Shown in pieces: positions 54,005-64,000 of a stretch of DNA of 64,000 nucleotides. A program made the position numbers and the translations under genes. Source of the stretch: Aquila chrysaetos chrysaetos. Taxonomy: Eukaryota; Chordata; Aves; Accipitriformes; Accipitridae. The notes below the pieces were generated by a model. The model saw only the letters and a program-made list of their open reading frames with translations. It made no database searches and was not told the DNA's origin. The stretch's first letter is position 1. Every line of letters begins with the position of its first letter. The stretch is from positions 60,929,204 through 60,993,203 of the forward strand of contig NC_044006.1 in assembly GCF_900496995.4 (NCBI RefSeq), in the 5' to 3' direction.

Positions 54005-54583
54005 TGTCGTGGTTTAACCCCAGCCAGCAACTAAGCACCACGCAGCCGCTCACTCACTCCCCCCCCACCCAGTGGGATGGGGGAGAAAATCGGGAAAAAG
54101 AAGCAAAACCCACGGGTTGAGATAAGAACAGTTTAATAGAACAGAAAAGAAGAAACTAATAATGATAATGATAACACTAATAAAATGACAACAGCAATAA
54201 TGAAAGGATTGGAATGTACAAATGATGCACAGTGTAATTGCTCACCACCCACCGACCGGCACCCAGCTAGTCCCCGAGCGGCGATTCCCCGCCCCCACTT
54301 CCCAGTTCCTATACTAGATGGGACGTCACATGGTATGGAATACCCTGTTGGCCAGTTTGGGTCAGGTGCCCTGGCTGTGTCCTGTGCCAACTTCTTGTGC
54401 CCCTCCAGCTTTCTCGCTGGCTGGGCATGAGAAGCTGAAAAATCCTTGACATTAGTCTAAACACTACTAGCAGCAACTGAAAACATCAGTGTTATCAACA
54501 TTCTTCTCATACTGAACTCAAAACATAGCACCGTACCAGCTACTAGGAAGACAGTTAACTCTATCCCAGCTGAAACTAGGACA
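54005..54583 (-). repeat. 5' LTR of the young provirus
   Basis: 579 bases, indistinguishable from the 3' LTR by reading. Carries the promoter (TATA-like complement of about 54307-54317) and an ATTAAA poly-A signal (complement of 54132-54137). Confidence 0.95.
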
Positions 54584-54588
54584 GAGCG
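54584..54588. repeat. Target-site duplication, right copy (GAGCG)
   Basis: Matches 47354-47358 exactly. Confidence 0.93.
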
Positions 54589-54944
54589 CTTCCCTGAAGC
54601 TGATAAACCCTTCCTATGCAGCTGTGCAGGGCAGATCACTGTGGGAAGCCCTCTGCCCATCCTGCCCTGTCTCCAGGGCTGGGCACAGAGTCTTGTTTCT
54701 GCTGTCTGCATGAGGTCCATGCAGTACTGCAGTGGTGTGCTCTCTCAAAGTCTTTCAACCCTCAAAGTCTTTATTCCTGGCCCCATGAGTGCCCCCAAGC
54801 CCACCCCCTCCCCTGAGTCTCCTCAGGTGTTCCTCCCTCCTTGGCAGGAGCTGAGCAATGGGCTACAGGAGGCAAAGACAAACGCCTCAGATTAAATGTA
54901 TTTAGTCATGCAGATTCATTCTTACCTCAGTACTTCGTCACAAG
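54589..54944. other. Short intergenic stretch
   Basis: Moderately GC-rich; short frames only. No repeat or gene recognised. Confidence 0.4.
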
Positions 54945-55493
54945 TAATTAAAAAAGACTTTGACACCATTTCCCACAGCATTCTTCTGGAGAAACTGGCT
55001 GCTCATGGCTTGGATGGGTATACTGTTCACTGGCCTGTTGCTGTCCAGATGGCTGGACAGCCAGGCCCAAAGAGTTGTGGAAAATGGAGTTAAATCCACT
55101 TGGCGGCCAGCCACAAGTAGTGTTCCCCAGGGCTTAGTATTGGGGCCAGTTCTGTTTAATATCTTTATCAATGACCTGGACAAGGGGATGGAGTGCACCG
55201 TCAGTAAGTTTGCAGATGACACCAAGGTGGGCAGGAGTGTTGATCTGCTCAAGGGTAGGAAGGGTCTACAGAGGGATCTGCACAGGCTGGATCGATGGGC
55301 CAAGGCCGCTTGTATGACGTTCAACAAGGCCAAGTGCCGGGTCCTGCACTTGGGTCACAACAACCCCATGCAACGCTACAGGCTTGGGGAAGAGTGGCTG
55401 GAAAGCTGCCTGGAGGAACAACCGCCCGGTTGGACTTGATGATCTTAAAGGTCTTTTCCAATCTAAATGATTCTATGATTCTTCTATGATTCT
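54945..55493 (+). mobile_element. CR1 LINE fragment with internal deletion
   Basis: Reverse-transcriptase text ([60 protein letters not shown]), still open over about 160 codons. At about 55420 it skips directly to the 3' region (GGTTGGACTTGATGATCTTA) and ends ATTCTATGATTCTTCTATG. Closely resembles the copy at 2815-3826. Confidence 0.92.
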
Positions 55494-55649
55494 AATGAGT
55501 CCAAGGCTTTCAGGGTTTCTACAGGCCAGCCTGGGAAAGGCATTCATGCGTGGTGAGCTACTCTAGCCATGGACGTGACCAGAGCCAGCAGCTCTTCCTG
55601 TGCTTCTGGCCTTACATGTTCCTTTTCTCCCTACAGTGGTGAACAGCAT

Positions 55650-56160
55650 CTCTGTATTCCTATTGCGTAGCCTGACCTTGTTTGCAAAGTCCATACACTT
55701 TCCTTCTCCACCAAGTTACAGAAGGAACTCCCTGTTCAGCCAACCAGCCTTCTGGAATTGCCTGCTCCTGCACTCTTAAAAGATGGCTATTAAAAACTAA
55801 CCAACATTTATGGACCTGAATACCCTTGAAAGCAGATTCCCAGGGGACATTGCTAACTAGTTCCTTGAGCAGACTAAATTCTGTTCTTCCAAAATCCAGG
55901 GTAGTAGCACTGCTGACAGTTTTTCTCATATAACCAAAGATTTTAAACTCAACCATTTAATGATCACTGTGTCCAAAACAGCCACCAATCATCACATCAC
56001 CCATGAGACCATTTCTATTTAGAAACAACAGATCTAGGACAGCACCTTTCCTAGTCAGCTCCCTTAGTATCTATACCAAAAAAGTTATCTTCAATGTGAT
56101 TCAGGAATTTCCTGGGCCTGTTGTGTGGACGTGAATCTGGATCTCACCCATGAGTAAGCT
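55650..56160 (-). mobile_element. CR1 LINE ORF2 endonuclease fragment (minus strand)
   Basis: Minus-strand text matches the C-terminal part of the CR1 endonuclease and the linker after it (MVEFKIFGYMRKTVSSATTL, LDFGRTEFSLLKELVSNVPW, VYGLCKQGQAT), with further degraded endonuclease to its right up to about 56160. No 3' end is attached, so it is an isolated internal piece. Divergent, hence old. Confidence 0.78.
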
Positions 56161-56882
56161 TAGCCTGGGCCTGATGGGTTCATTTGACTAAGAACACAGG
56201 TATCTGCCTCTGAACCCAGTTTCCAGATTCCCTTCATGTCAAGGGACAGATAGGAACTTCTATGGCAACTAATCACAAATAAAGTCCACATACAGAAATA
56301 GGAAGAAGGCTTGAAACTAAAAGTCTTGTCTCTCTCCACTGAATATAAAAGGAGCATAATGTGATGTGCTCAACCATGGACACCTTCCCTTCCACCTGTG
56401 AGGATTCCCTCATTCCTCTGGGAGATCCCATAGGTTTCTGTTGTTCTCCTGGACACCAGCTGGTGAACTACTTTCTGCTGAGCTGTCCTCAGGTAAACTG
56501 CCCAGAAACCTCAAGGAAAATTACTCTGGCAGCCCTGGAATTCACATACTCCCTGTGGCACTGGAAGATTTTAATTCCTTCATGGTTCTCGACTGTCTTG
56601 CAAGGAAAGGCAAATTCTTAAAACCTGCTTTGCATCTGAAGCCTTAATATGTTATCTGTCTAAAATGTATTTGGCTAACTTTCCTTTGAAAAGGACAAAA
56701 CCCACAGAATGAAATGTTCAAAATGCAATAGAAAGGTAGGTCTTTGAGAGAGAGGGGGGAGAGACAGAGGAATAGACCAGCTTGTATTGTGTGCCATGTT
56801 AAACAAAGTCAAAGTCATCTCCGACTTCCAGCCCACTTGCCTAAAAGATCTGTGGGCAGATGTCTCAGCTGCATGACCAGGA
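56161..56882. other. Intergenic, no gene recognised
   Basis: Possibly more degraded CR1 on the left side, not certain. Nothing coding recognised. Confidence 0.35.
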
Positions 56883-56950
56883 GTCATAGAATGGTTTGGG
56901 TTGGAAGGGACCTTAAAGATCATCTAGTTCCACCCCCCCCCGCCATGGGC
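56883..56950 (-). mobile_element. CR1 LINE 3' terminus (minus strand)
   Basis: TCATAGAATGGTTTGGGTTG followed by GAAGGGACCTTAAAGATCAT is the reverse complement of the CR1 3' end; only about 70 bases remain. Confidence 0.9.
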
Positions 56951-57004
56951 AGAGTCCCCGTCTTCCTTCTGCTCTCAGTGTTATCTTTCACTCGTTTTTT
57001 GTCC

Positions 57005-57235
57005 CCAAGACTTTTCCCTTTCCCCTTCCCTTCCCTTCCCTTCCCTTCCCTTCCCTTCCCTTCCCTTCCCTTCCCTTCCCTTCCCTTCCCTTCCCTTCCC
57101 TTCCCTTGTTCCCTTCCCTTCCCCTTCCCTTCCCTTGTTCCCTTCCCTTCCCTTGTTCTCTTCCCCTTCCCCCTCCCCTTCCCCTTCCCCTCCCTTCCCT
57201 TCCCTTGTTCCCTTCCCTTCCCTTCCCTTCTCTCT
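57005..57235. repeat. (TTCCC)n pyrimidine microsatellite, about 230 bp
   Basis: A long pentanucleotide array, with interruptions (TTGTTCCC variants and CCCCTT variants) in the right half. One strand is almost pure pyrimidine and the other pure purine, so it can form triplex DNA. The long frames on both strands across it (56744-57244 and 56920-57270) are repeat artefacts. Confidence 0.95.
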
Positions 57236-57479
57236 TTCTTTTGACTTGTTAATGGCAAAAAGGTTGCCATCTATGATGAAACAATCAGAAGCTGTGAAAG
57301 GAAAGGATTTTAATCCTCCTGGGAATTAGGGAAGGGCGGTGTGAGACTGCAAGGGCCAAGCTTTGGCTGCAGGTCGGACACCCCGTCCAGTGCGATGGAA
57401 GTGCTGAGGGGATACTTCAGCCCCATCGCTTCACCAGGGACAGCTCGCTGCCTTCCTCCTCCTCCTCCTCCTCGCCCCC

Positions 57480-57700
57480 TCAGGTAGGGAGGCAGTTTGC
57501 GCAGTCCCACCGCGCGGCCAGCAGAGGGCGGGCGCTCGCAGGCAGCACGCGGGGCCGGGGGCGGGGCCCCGCCCCGCGCTGAGCTGTGGCGAAGGGGCGG
57601 GGAAGCCGTTCCCGCCTCGTCTTCCCTCTTGGCCTCCCGCCGCCGTCGGGCTCCTTTGCGCCTCTTCCTCATGCTAGCACCGGGCTGGGAGCCCATCAGC
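57480..57700. promoter_or_regulatory. CpG island, candidate promoter without an identified gene
   Basis: Dense CpG and several GC boxes (GGGGCGGGGC near 57560 and GGGGCGG near 57594). This is the only CpG island in the right half of the window. Frames on both strands are open through it, but none has a recognisable start of a known protein, so direction is unclear. It could serve a gene extending either way with a mainly non-coding first exon. Confidence 0.55.
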
Positions 57701-57792
57701 TGGGCGTAGGGATGATGAGGTGCTGGATCCAGGAAACCCTTCCTGAAAACATTTTAGCTGTCAGGAGCTTGCTTGGTTTTCTTCTCATCCCG

Positions 57793-57809
57793 CCCCCCCC
57801 CCCCCCCCC
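57793..57809. repeat. Poly-C tract (17 C)
   Basis: Uninterrupted C run about 100 bases to the right of the CpG island; the opposite strand is a G run. Confidence 0.85.
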
Positions 57810-60800
57810 GTAAGGCTCATTTTCTGTTTTCTACGTGTTTATTTGCCGCTGAAGCCTTGACAGCACTTTATCTGATGGCTCATGAGGTAACTGTCATGAG
57901 CAGACAAGCCAGATGAAAAGTAAGTACTGAAAACACGGGCTAGAATTGGAAACATCGAAACCAGGGAAGCAAAAACAAGATGGGAGGCTGACAGGGGCTA
58001 ACAAGAGAAGCAACTACGGAACCTCTTAAGTAAAAGCGCTGTTAGCTCTGGACAGTGCATGAGAAGGCAGGAGAGATTTGTTCTGGGATTTTTTCTTCTG
58101 TTTACCATGTTGAAGAAAACCAAAGAAAAGATCCCAGGAGATGATCCAAAGCAGGACATATTCTTCTGAAACCTTTCTTGGCAGATCCTTGTTTAGTGTG
58201 ATCCTTGAAAGATTCCAGCAGTGGCAATTCCACAGCACCCTTAAGTAACCTGCTTCAGCACTTAATTAAACTTGGGGTAAAGCTTTTCCTAATGCATTGC
58301 ACTGCTGCTTGATACTTCACTGTAATTCTGTCTGTTTTCATGGAATAGTTTTGTTCTTTATTTATGTGGCTCTTCTGAAGCTTTGAAGCTCTATGTTTCG
58401 TTTCTTAAAACATTGAGGCAACTTGTTTTGTTTCATATTTATCACTTGCTGATGACTCAGTTCCAAAATCTGTTTTTATTTCCCCAAATTATTTCACTAA
58501 TGTACATTCATTATGAAACTATTTGGGTTGCATATTTTCTAAAGCAGCTCATTGATATGAATATACTGCCATGAACTAGAGGCAGCTGCCTGTGAACCAC
58601 ATTGATAAAATTAATACGGTAAAAATGATCCTTTAAGAATTGACCTTGGCTGTTACACAGTCCGCAGTTGCTTACATTTTCCCCTAGTGATTTTCCTGAT
58701 ATTAGTTATAAATTCAGGGCTGGGTAAATGGTTTGGCAAAATATTCAAAGCTTCCCGACTTGGCGGACTGGTGAGTACCAAAACCAGATGTTCATCCCGA
58801 TGTTTCAAAGAAGTAGCAAATACACTTATTGCACAATGAGCAAAAGCAACACACACAAAAAAAGTATGAGGTGGGAGAGGACATGTCTTCTTTTCCCCAA
58901 TGGCAAAGTGAAATTTTTAGAATTTAATTTTTTTTTTTTTTAAAAGCAGAGCAACAACACTCCCTTTGGCATTACATGAAAAAAAAGAGAATGCTGGTTC
59001 TGTTCCCTGCAGTCAGCTCACAAAAGCAAAACAGAAGTTATGCATGGAAAACTTCTAAATATCCTACTTTCTGACTGACATGGAAATACCTGGAAATTGC
59101 TTATGGTGAGGATGGAAGTCCTAGTTTCAGATAGCAAGAGGAGTGCATCATGACCTTAGATGTACAATAAGTGGCTTTGATGCATCCGCTTTAAAGGAAG
59201 GGACGTAAACCACTGCCAACTTAAACAGAAATCAGAGAACTTTCCACATCAGTTCAAACAAGGAATGAATATGCCACTATCTCCTACAGGCTGCTGCTGC
59301 TTGCAGCTCAGGCACGGGGAGGAAACATCCATTTTGTCTCATCCTCCAGGCTTTGCAATGACTTTGTAAGCAATGCTTGTAACCACTTGTTACTTAAAAT
59401 TTTCAGCACATAAGCCTCTGGGCTATGTATTCTTTCTGCTTCTTCTTATTGTCAGTACTAATCCTGCCATATTGTTAAAGGACTGCATCACTGCTAAGGG
59501 TTCTGCTGTGTTAAGCACTGTGCCAATACCACTCAAAACCTTCACAACCCTCAGCTTTCCAAACGCAGTTGTAAATCTTTAATGTTTTCAGTCATGCCGA
59601 AGTGACTTGGGCCCCTAAGCCAGAATTGACTTAGAGATGTATGTTTGTACTGACAAAAAGCATTTATGCCTTGCTTCATTCAGCCTCACTCAGTGTCTGT
59701 CTGTACTTCTACATGCCAAAGGGCAAGAGACAGGAGACTTTCGAGCAAAACTTTCAGTTCATCCTTCTTTTACTGCTGTTGAGTTACCTCACATGAATGG
59801 TGGTAGTCAAACTGCAAGAGTAATGTTAGAAATACACAGACATCCATCTCTCCCACGCAGAAACATTTAATTCTTTGTGAGATTTACAGTGAGACGAGCG
59901 AATGTTTTGGGACAATGACTTCTGGCTTTCCCCCTCTTAATTCCTGGTGCGTGTCATTTATTTACAGAGCAAATCTCCCAAAGCTGACAGATTCTGATCG
60001 CACTAAGTTGATGAAATATATGCACTTTCCTGCCATCTAAGGAGATATTTCTCAGATAATCCAGCCGAATGGCAGGACAGTGTCTCTCAGGAAATGTTTC
60101 CCAAAGGCATCCCAGCTGATTTGGTGCAGGAACTTGCAGGACCTCCGGGCAGTGGCTGAGCCAGGGCAAACCAGCTCCGTGGCTGCTGCACCATGAGTCA
60201 ATGGCCCCACAGAGCCAGTGCCTGTGGCAGTCCCAGGGCCAATGCGGAGAGGTTCAGCTGGGTGGCAGGGGATGCTGAGACCAGCCCATCTCCATGCTCC
60301 CAGCAGCCAGAGAAAGGGCTCAGCTCCACTGTCTTCAGATGTTTCCTCCCAGCCCATGCCATGGTGCCTGAAGTCTCTCCAATGTCCTCCTCCACTAGGA
60401 AAGTGAGGTGCATGGGGATTTCTAGCAAAGATGCAAGAAGTGGGCTTCTGACACCGTCTTGAGCTATTTTCTAAGAGTAACTGAATCTGTTTTCCTTCAC
60501 AGCTGCACATACTTCAGTGTAAGTTTATGTGTGAACACTCACTTAGGAGTAAGAATTTCCTATCTTGACTTAATTAGTTACTTAAAAAAAATAAATCTCC
60601 TTAAATTAAGTCAAGCCTCTTAATTTTGTCCTCACGTAGCTTTGTACCAGAGTTGCTGGAAGCGTGAATTAGACCAGATGTAGTCAATTCAGTTCCAGCA
60701 TGTGTGCTGAGGAAACGCTCCTGTGAACTGATCATCTGAGGATTTTGCAATATATTTCTTGTCAGCAGTCTCAATGAAGCACTTCAAGGCCTAAGCCGCA

Positions 60801-63800
60801 GCAGCATGGTTGGACGACAGAATCCATAAACAGCTCGCCATGGCCTGTGATTAAAATAGAAAATGGCTTATTTAACTTCAGGCACAAATCCCATCACAGA
60901 ACTTGGCCCAAATCCACAAGTGCTTCCAGAGGTCAGGGAGATTTCACAGTTTGAACAGAGGTCATGGCAATGCCTGGCTTCTTGCCATAACAGTTCATCA
61001 GAAAATAATTATAAAAGTCAAATTGGTGATGCTTACAAAGTGCCTGTAAGGACACATCAAGTAAGGTATTGTGCTTTCTCTGCAAGCTACTTCTGTACAC
61101 AGAGAGCTGTCATTTCTCAGCCCATTGACTGCTCATTCTTCTACACAGAAAAAAAGACAATCCAACTCTTAGTCAAAAAGCATAGTGTCCCATACATATG
61201 CCTCCCTAAAGACAGCAAAAATCCTGGAGAAATGCAGCAACTAATATTTACTAATCTACCAGGAGGAGTTTTTCTCTGCTGGTCTCCAAAGGAAAGAGAG
61301 AGAAGGCTGAGGGGCCAGCTTCCTCAGGCCAGAATTTAAAAATCATCATACTTGTCACATATGTCTACATAGGCATTTACACTAGCAGATATTCCCATGT
61401 TCGCTCCTGGAACACCATGTGAACAGATATGTGATTGTACCTACAAATTTGGCCCTTACAAATTGCCGTTACGAGTGCACACAGAAATGCAAGCCATTTT
61501 GAGATGTCTGCTCATTCGGGTATCTGGTAGAAAAGAAGCAAGCAAATAAGCTGAATATTCATCTCTCAAGTCTATGTACTGATAAGAGTAATTAGCAGTA
61601 AAATACAATGGAGGCACAGGGAAGATAGGAAAATGGAAAGGTGGCCCTTCACTTTAACCCCCATGACAATATAAATAATTTATTGTCATGATTAATATGG
61701 AGGTTTCTTTGACTGCTGTTTTCAACTGCAGAGTAATAATACTGCAGAAACAACCACCAGCTTCTGCAACAAGACTGAAACAATTTGCCAAGTCCCTATA
61801 AGACAAATTTACTGCCTCTGTCCATAACAGTTACTAGGTGACATTAATTTTTTATATATTTTTTAAATTATTAAAATATGCCAATCTTGGCCTCTAAATA
61901 CCTGTACAGAAGCTGCAACAAAACTCACATATGAAGTATCCTCTGAAATAATGATTACAGACTATCTTAAAGTGACTAAACATTAAGAAATTACCAATGG
62001 CAAATTTTCTTGGCTTCCTTTCAGCTGTTTGAGGAAAAGTTATTCCAGTCCTCTTACAGAAGAAACTGGTTGTCTGTTGTTTGGCAGCGCTTACTTAGAG
62101 AAAAGTCCTAGTTGAAAATCATGGATTTCTTTTCATTTTAAAACCTGTCTTTGTGGAAGATGACGTTAGATGGTAGTTTCTTCTCAGGTTACCTGCATGC
62201 CCTTTTTCTGTCATAACCAAACGTCCTCAACTCCTCTTCTCACAATTTCTTGGCTCTCCCTTATGATTCATGCCTTCTCTCAAACCCAAAAGGATTTTTC
62301 TTTTTCACCTTTCCCTACCATCCTCCAGTTAGCTAAATTTTATAGTAACCTCTTGGGATTAAACTAGTTACCAAATTTACAAGCTAGAAGGCCTAAGGTG
62401 CTTTTTCATTGTGATATTGCAATTTTCAGGGAGCTAAAAAGGAATTCTCAGTGTCACCCAAAGGTCTGAAATTCTGAATACAGGAACCTCCCTCTGCTTC
62501 AGACATCTCCAACACCCTGCCTTCCTAATTCACCCATTAAAGGTGCCATTACCTCACACTTGCACAGACCACTGACAGTGGCACCTCAAACCTTGCCACT
62601 ATCACGTCTTTGAGCTGAACATCAGGAGGCAGAGCTGAGAGGGAGAGAAGAAAGAAGAAATGTACGTGAAAGCAAAATGATTTGTCCAACTATATTTCAC
62701 TTCATTTCCTGGGTTGAGATTTTAGGAGGAAGCTCTGCTCCCCATTTTCATCTGCTCATAGAGAAAAAAAAATAGAAGTGCCACCGACAGTATAGTCAGT
62801 TTGATTGCTTGCAGGAACTGCTCCCTTGCAGATGTTTTTCTAAATGGTTGCTAGGCTACAGCACTGGAGATATCACAGCCTTGGGGTGCCTTTTGAGAAT
62901 TAGTTTATTCTAAAACATGACCTGAAATGCACACCAAAAAGGAGCTGGGAAAGGGAAAGGCTTCCCTTTACCTTCTTGCTTTGGAGGACAATCATTCCCT
63001 TTCCAGAGTCCTCATAGATGCTCTTCCTGCACACTGTTACCTTCTCTCCCCATGGCCGCTTTCTCTTGCTCCCTTTAAGTGTTTGGTCAACTGTGCAATG
63101 CTGCTGCATGCTTTCTGAGTGGCCATTAATGACATTAGCAGCAGGATCACTTGGGAGGAGATGGTAGAAATGGTGTGGAACAGGGTGGAGTGGAGTGGGA
63201 TCTGTTGTCTCTGTTTCTGGTGCTGGAAAAGAAGGAGTGGCAATAGGGAGGTGTCCTTAAATGGGAGGTTTCATATTTAATGAAAATTTAATTATTTGTT
63301 CATATTTAATTCTTAAAATGGAAGCCAGTTGGAGGACATGGAAGGAAAGACCATGAGGTGGATATTGTTTTAAATCTTTGTATTTCCTTAAAGCACTTAA
63401 AATATGTTCTCATTAAGGCTATGGCTGAACTTTCCAAATCTCATACTGATTTTTGAACTTGCAGGTTATGTGCCTCAATATCTATAAGACACATGTAATA
63501 ATGACCATTAGTTTTGAACTTCAGGTAGCCATTTTTCATGCTTTTATCACAAATATCAAGCCTTTTTTTTTTTTTTTTTTTCCTTAAGGGCCTGAGTTTC
63601 TTGAATTGTAAAGAATACATGAGAATTTCAATTTTTATAATATAACAATTTTCTAGTGCTTATTACTGAAAGTTCAAAAGCCAAAACAAAGACATGAGTG
63701 TCAGAAAGTGAAATTTTCAATAACGATTTTTAATATTGTTGCTGGTGATGCTGAGACAATAAATGGGAAACCAGGTTTCAAATCAGGCCTTCAGAAGCTC

Positions 63801-64000
63801 ATCTATTCCAAAACGTCTGCGGGTGGTTTCAGTGTTATTCGGTATATAGTGTCCTTTAACAGTGAAATTTGTTCATTGAAAAGATGGAAGGCTATTTCTA
63901 AGAACAATCACCTGAAACCGTGCTTGACCGCCGAGAGAAATCACAGCGCTTCTTTCCAGCAGGCACCCTCTGCAGGAGACCTGCGTCTGCCCGGGAGAGC
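57810..64000. other. Intergenic or intronic, no gene recognised
   Basis: 6 kb of AT-rich unique sequence with T runs near 58928 and 63565. Frames such as 60052-60510 (minus) and 60863-61339 (plus) show no domain or splice context. The final 80 bases become GC-richer with several CpG, which may be the edge of another island outside the window. If the CpG island at 57.5 kb fires rightward, this would be its first intron. Confidence 0.4.

Larger units (their letters stand above)
47359..54583 (-). mobile_element. Full-length, young endogenous retrovirus (LTR-gag-pol-LTR)
   Basis: 7225 bases, sense on the minus strand. Order in sense direction: 5' LTR (54005-54583), primer-binding site (53979-53996), short leader, gag (53883-51661), in-frame stop, pol (51660-48472), non-coding 0.53 kb, 3' LTR (47359-47937). 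The two LTRs show no difference I can find and sit at a constant offset of 6646 bases, and the target duplication is perfect. There is no env. Pol resembles ERVL-like (class III) avian elements in its reverse-transcriptase and integrase motifs, while the primer site is of the tRNA-Lys type more usual in class II; I therefore do not assign a named family. A related solo LTR lies at 26527, another at 15966, and a decayed relative at 9231-12258. Confidence 0.95.

Noticed and set aside
56744-57270. Long Phe/Pro/Leu/Ser-rich and Gly/Lys/Glu-rich frames on opposite strands
   Set aside because: Both are translations of the (TTCCC)n array.
57310-57696. 128-codon minus-strand frame with an Arg/Lys-rich start, in the CpG island
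   Set aside because: Tempting as a first exon, but the text is low-complexity and no known N terminus is recognised. Kept only as part of the orphan island.
60052-61339. Frames of 150-158 codons on both strands
   Set aside because: No recognisable domain; the positions overlap on opposite strands and lack splice or start context.
1-64000. tRNA, rRNA or CRISPR-like arrays
   Set aside because: None seen. The regular repeats present are microsatellites, LTR units or CR1 tails.

Overview
This is a stretch of bird nuclear DNA. Chicken-repeat-1 (CR1) LINE fragments occur throughout, several ending in the ATTCTATG-type tail repeat. Avian LTR elements with TGTC...GACA-type ends are common, genes are split by canonical GT/AG introns, and GC-rich CpG islands sit at 1-640 and about 57480-57700. 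The species cannot be named from the sequence.

Layout: (1) 1-181, minus strand: the first coding exon of a Patched-domain membrane protein (PTCHD3-like), running off the left edge from a CpG island. (2) 641-23100: no host gene found. It holds CR1 fragments, a decayed 3' half of an endogenous retrovirus (9231-12258), an internally deleted CR1 that keeps its 5' end (13480-15304), and a nested LTR pair (15868-17630). (3) 23120-37667, plus strand: an intact six-exon animal type I polyketide synthase of 2104 residues, KS-AT-DH-(degenerate ER)-KR-ACP. Five small exons carry the N-terminal KS half and one 5.56-kb exon carries the rest. It appears to be the orthologue of the budgerigar pigment polyketide synthase MuPKS: the residue altered in blue budgerigars, R644, falls at exactly residue 644 of this gene model and is still arginine. 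(4) 44571-46660, plus strand: relics of a second PKS copy with stops, frameshifts and missing exons, a dead tandem paralogue. (5) 47354-54588, minus strand: a 7.2-kb provirus with 579-bp LTRs that appear identical, a perfect 5-bp target duplication, a tRNA-Lys-type primer site, and open gag and pol reading frames separated by one in-frame UAG; no env. (6) 54589-64000: more CR1 pieces, a long pyrimidine microsatellite, an orphan CpG island near 57.5 kb, and 6 kb of sequence in which I see no gene.

The biology of most interest is the polyketide locus. KS, AT, DH, KR and ACP keep their catalytic residues, while the ER region lacks a recognisable nucleotide-binding motif and there is no C-terminal thioesterase. 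That is what would be expected of an enzyme making an unreduced, conjugated polyene chain released by something else. Mobile elements have inserted repeatedly into its introns: a solo LTR in intron 2, and two CR1s plus a microsatellite in intron 3. A very young provirus has landed just beyond the dead paralogue.
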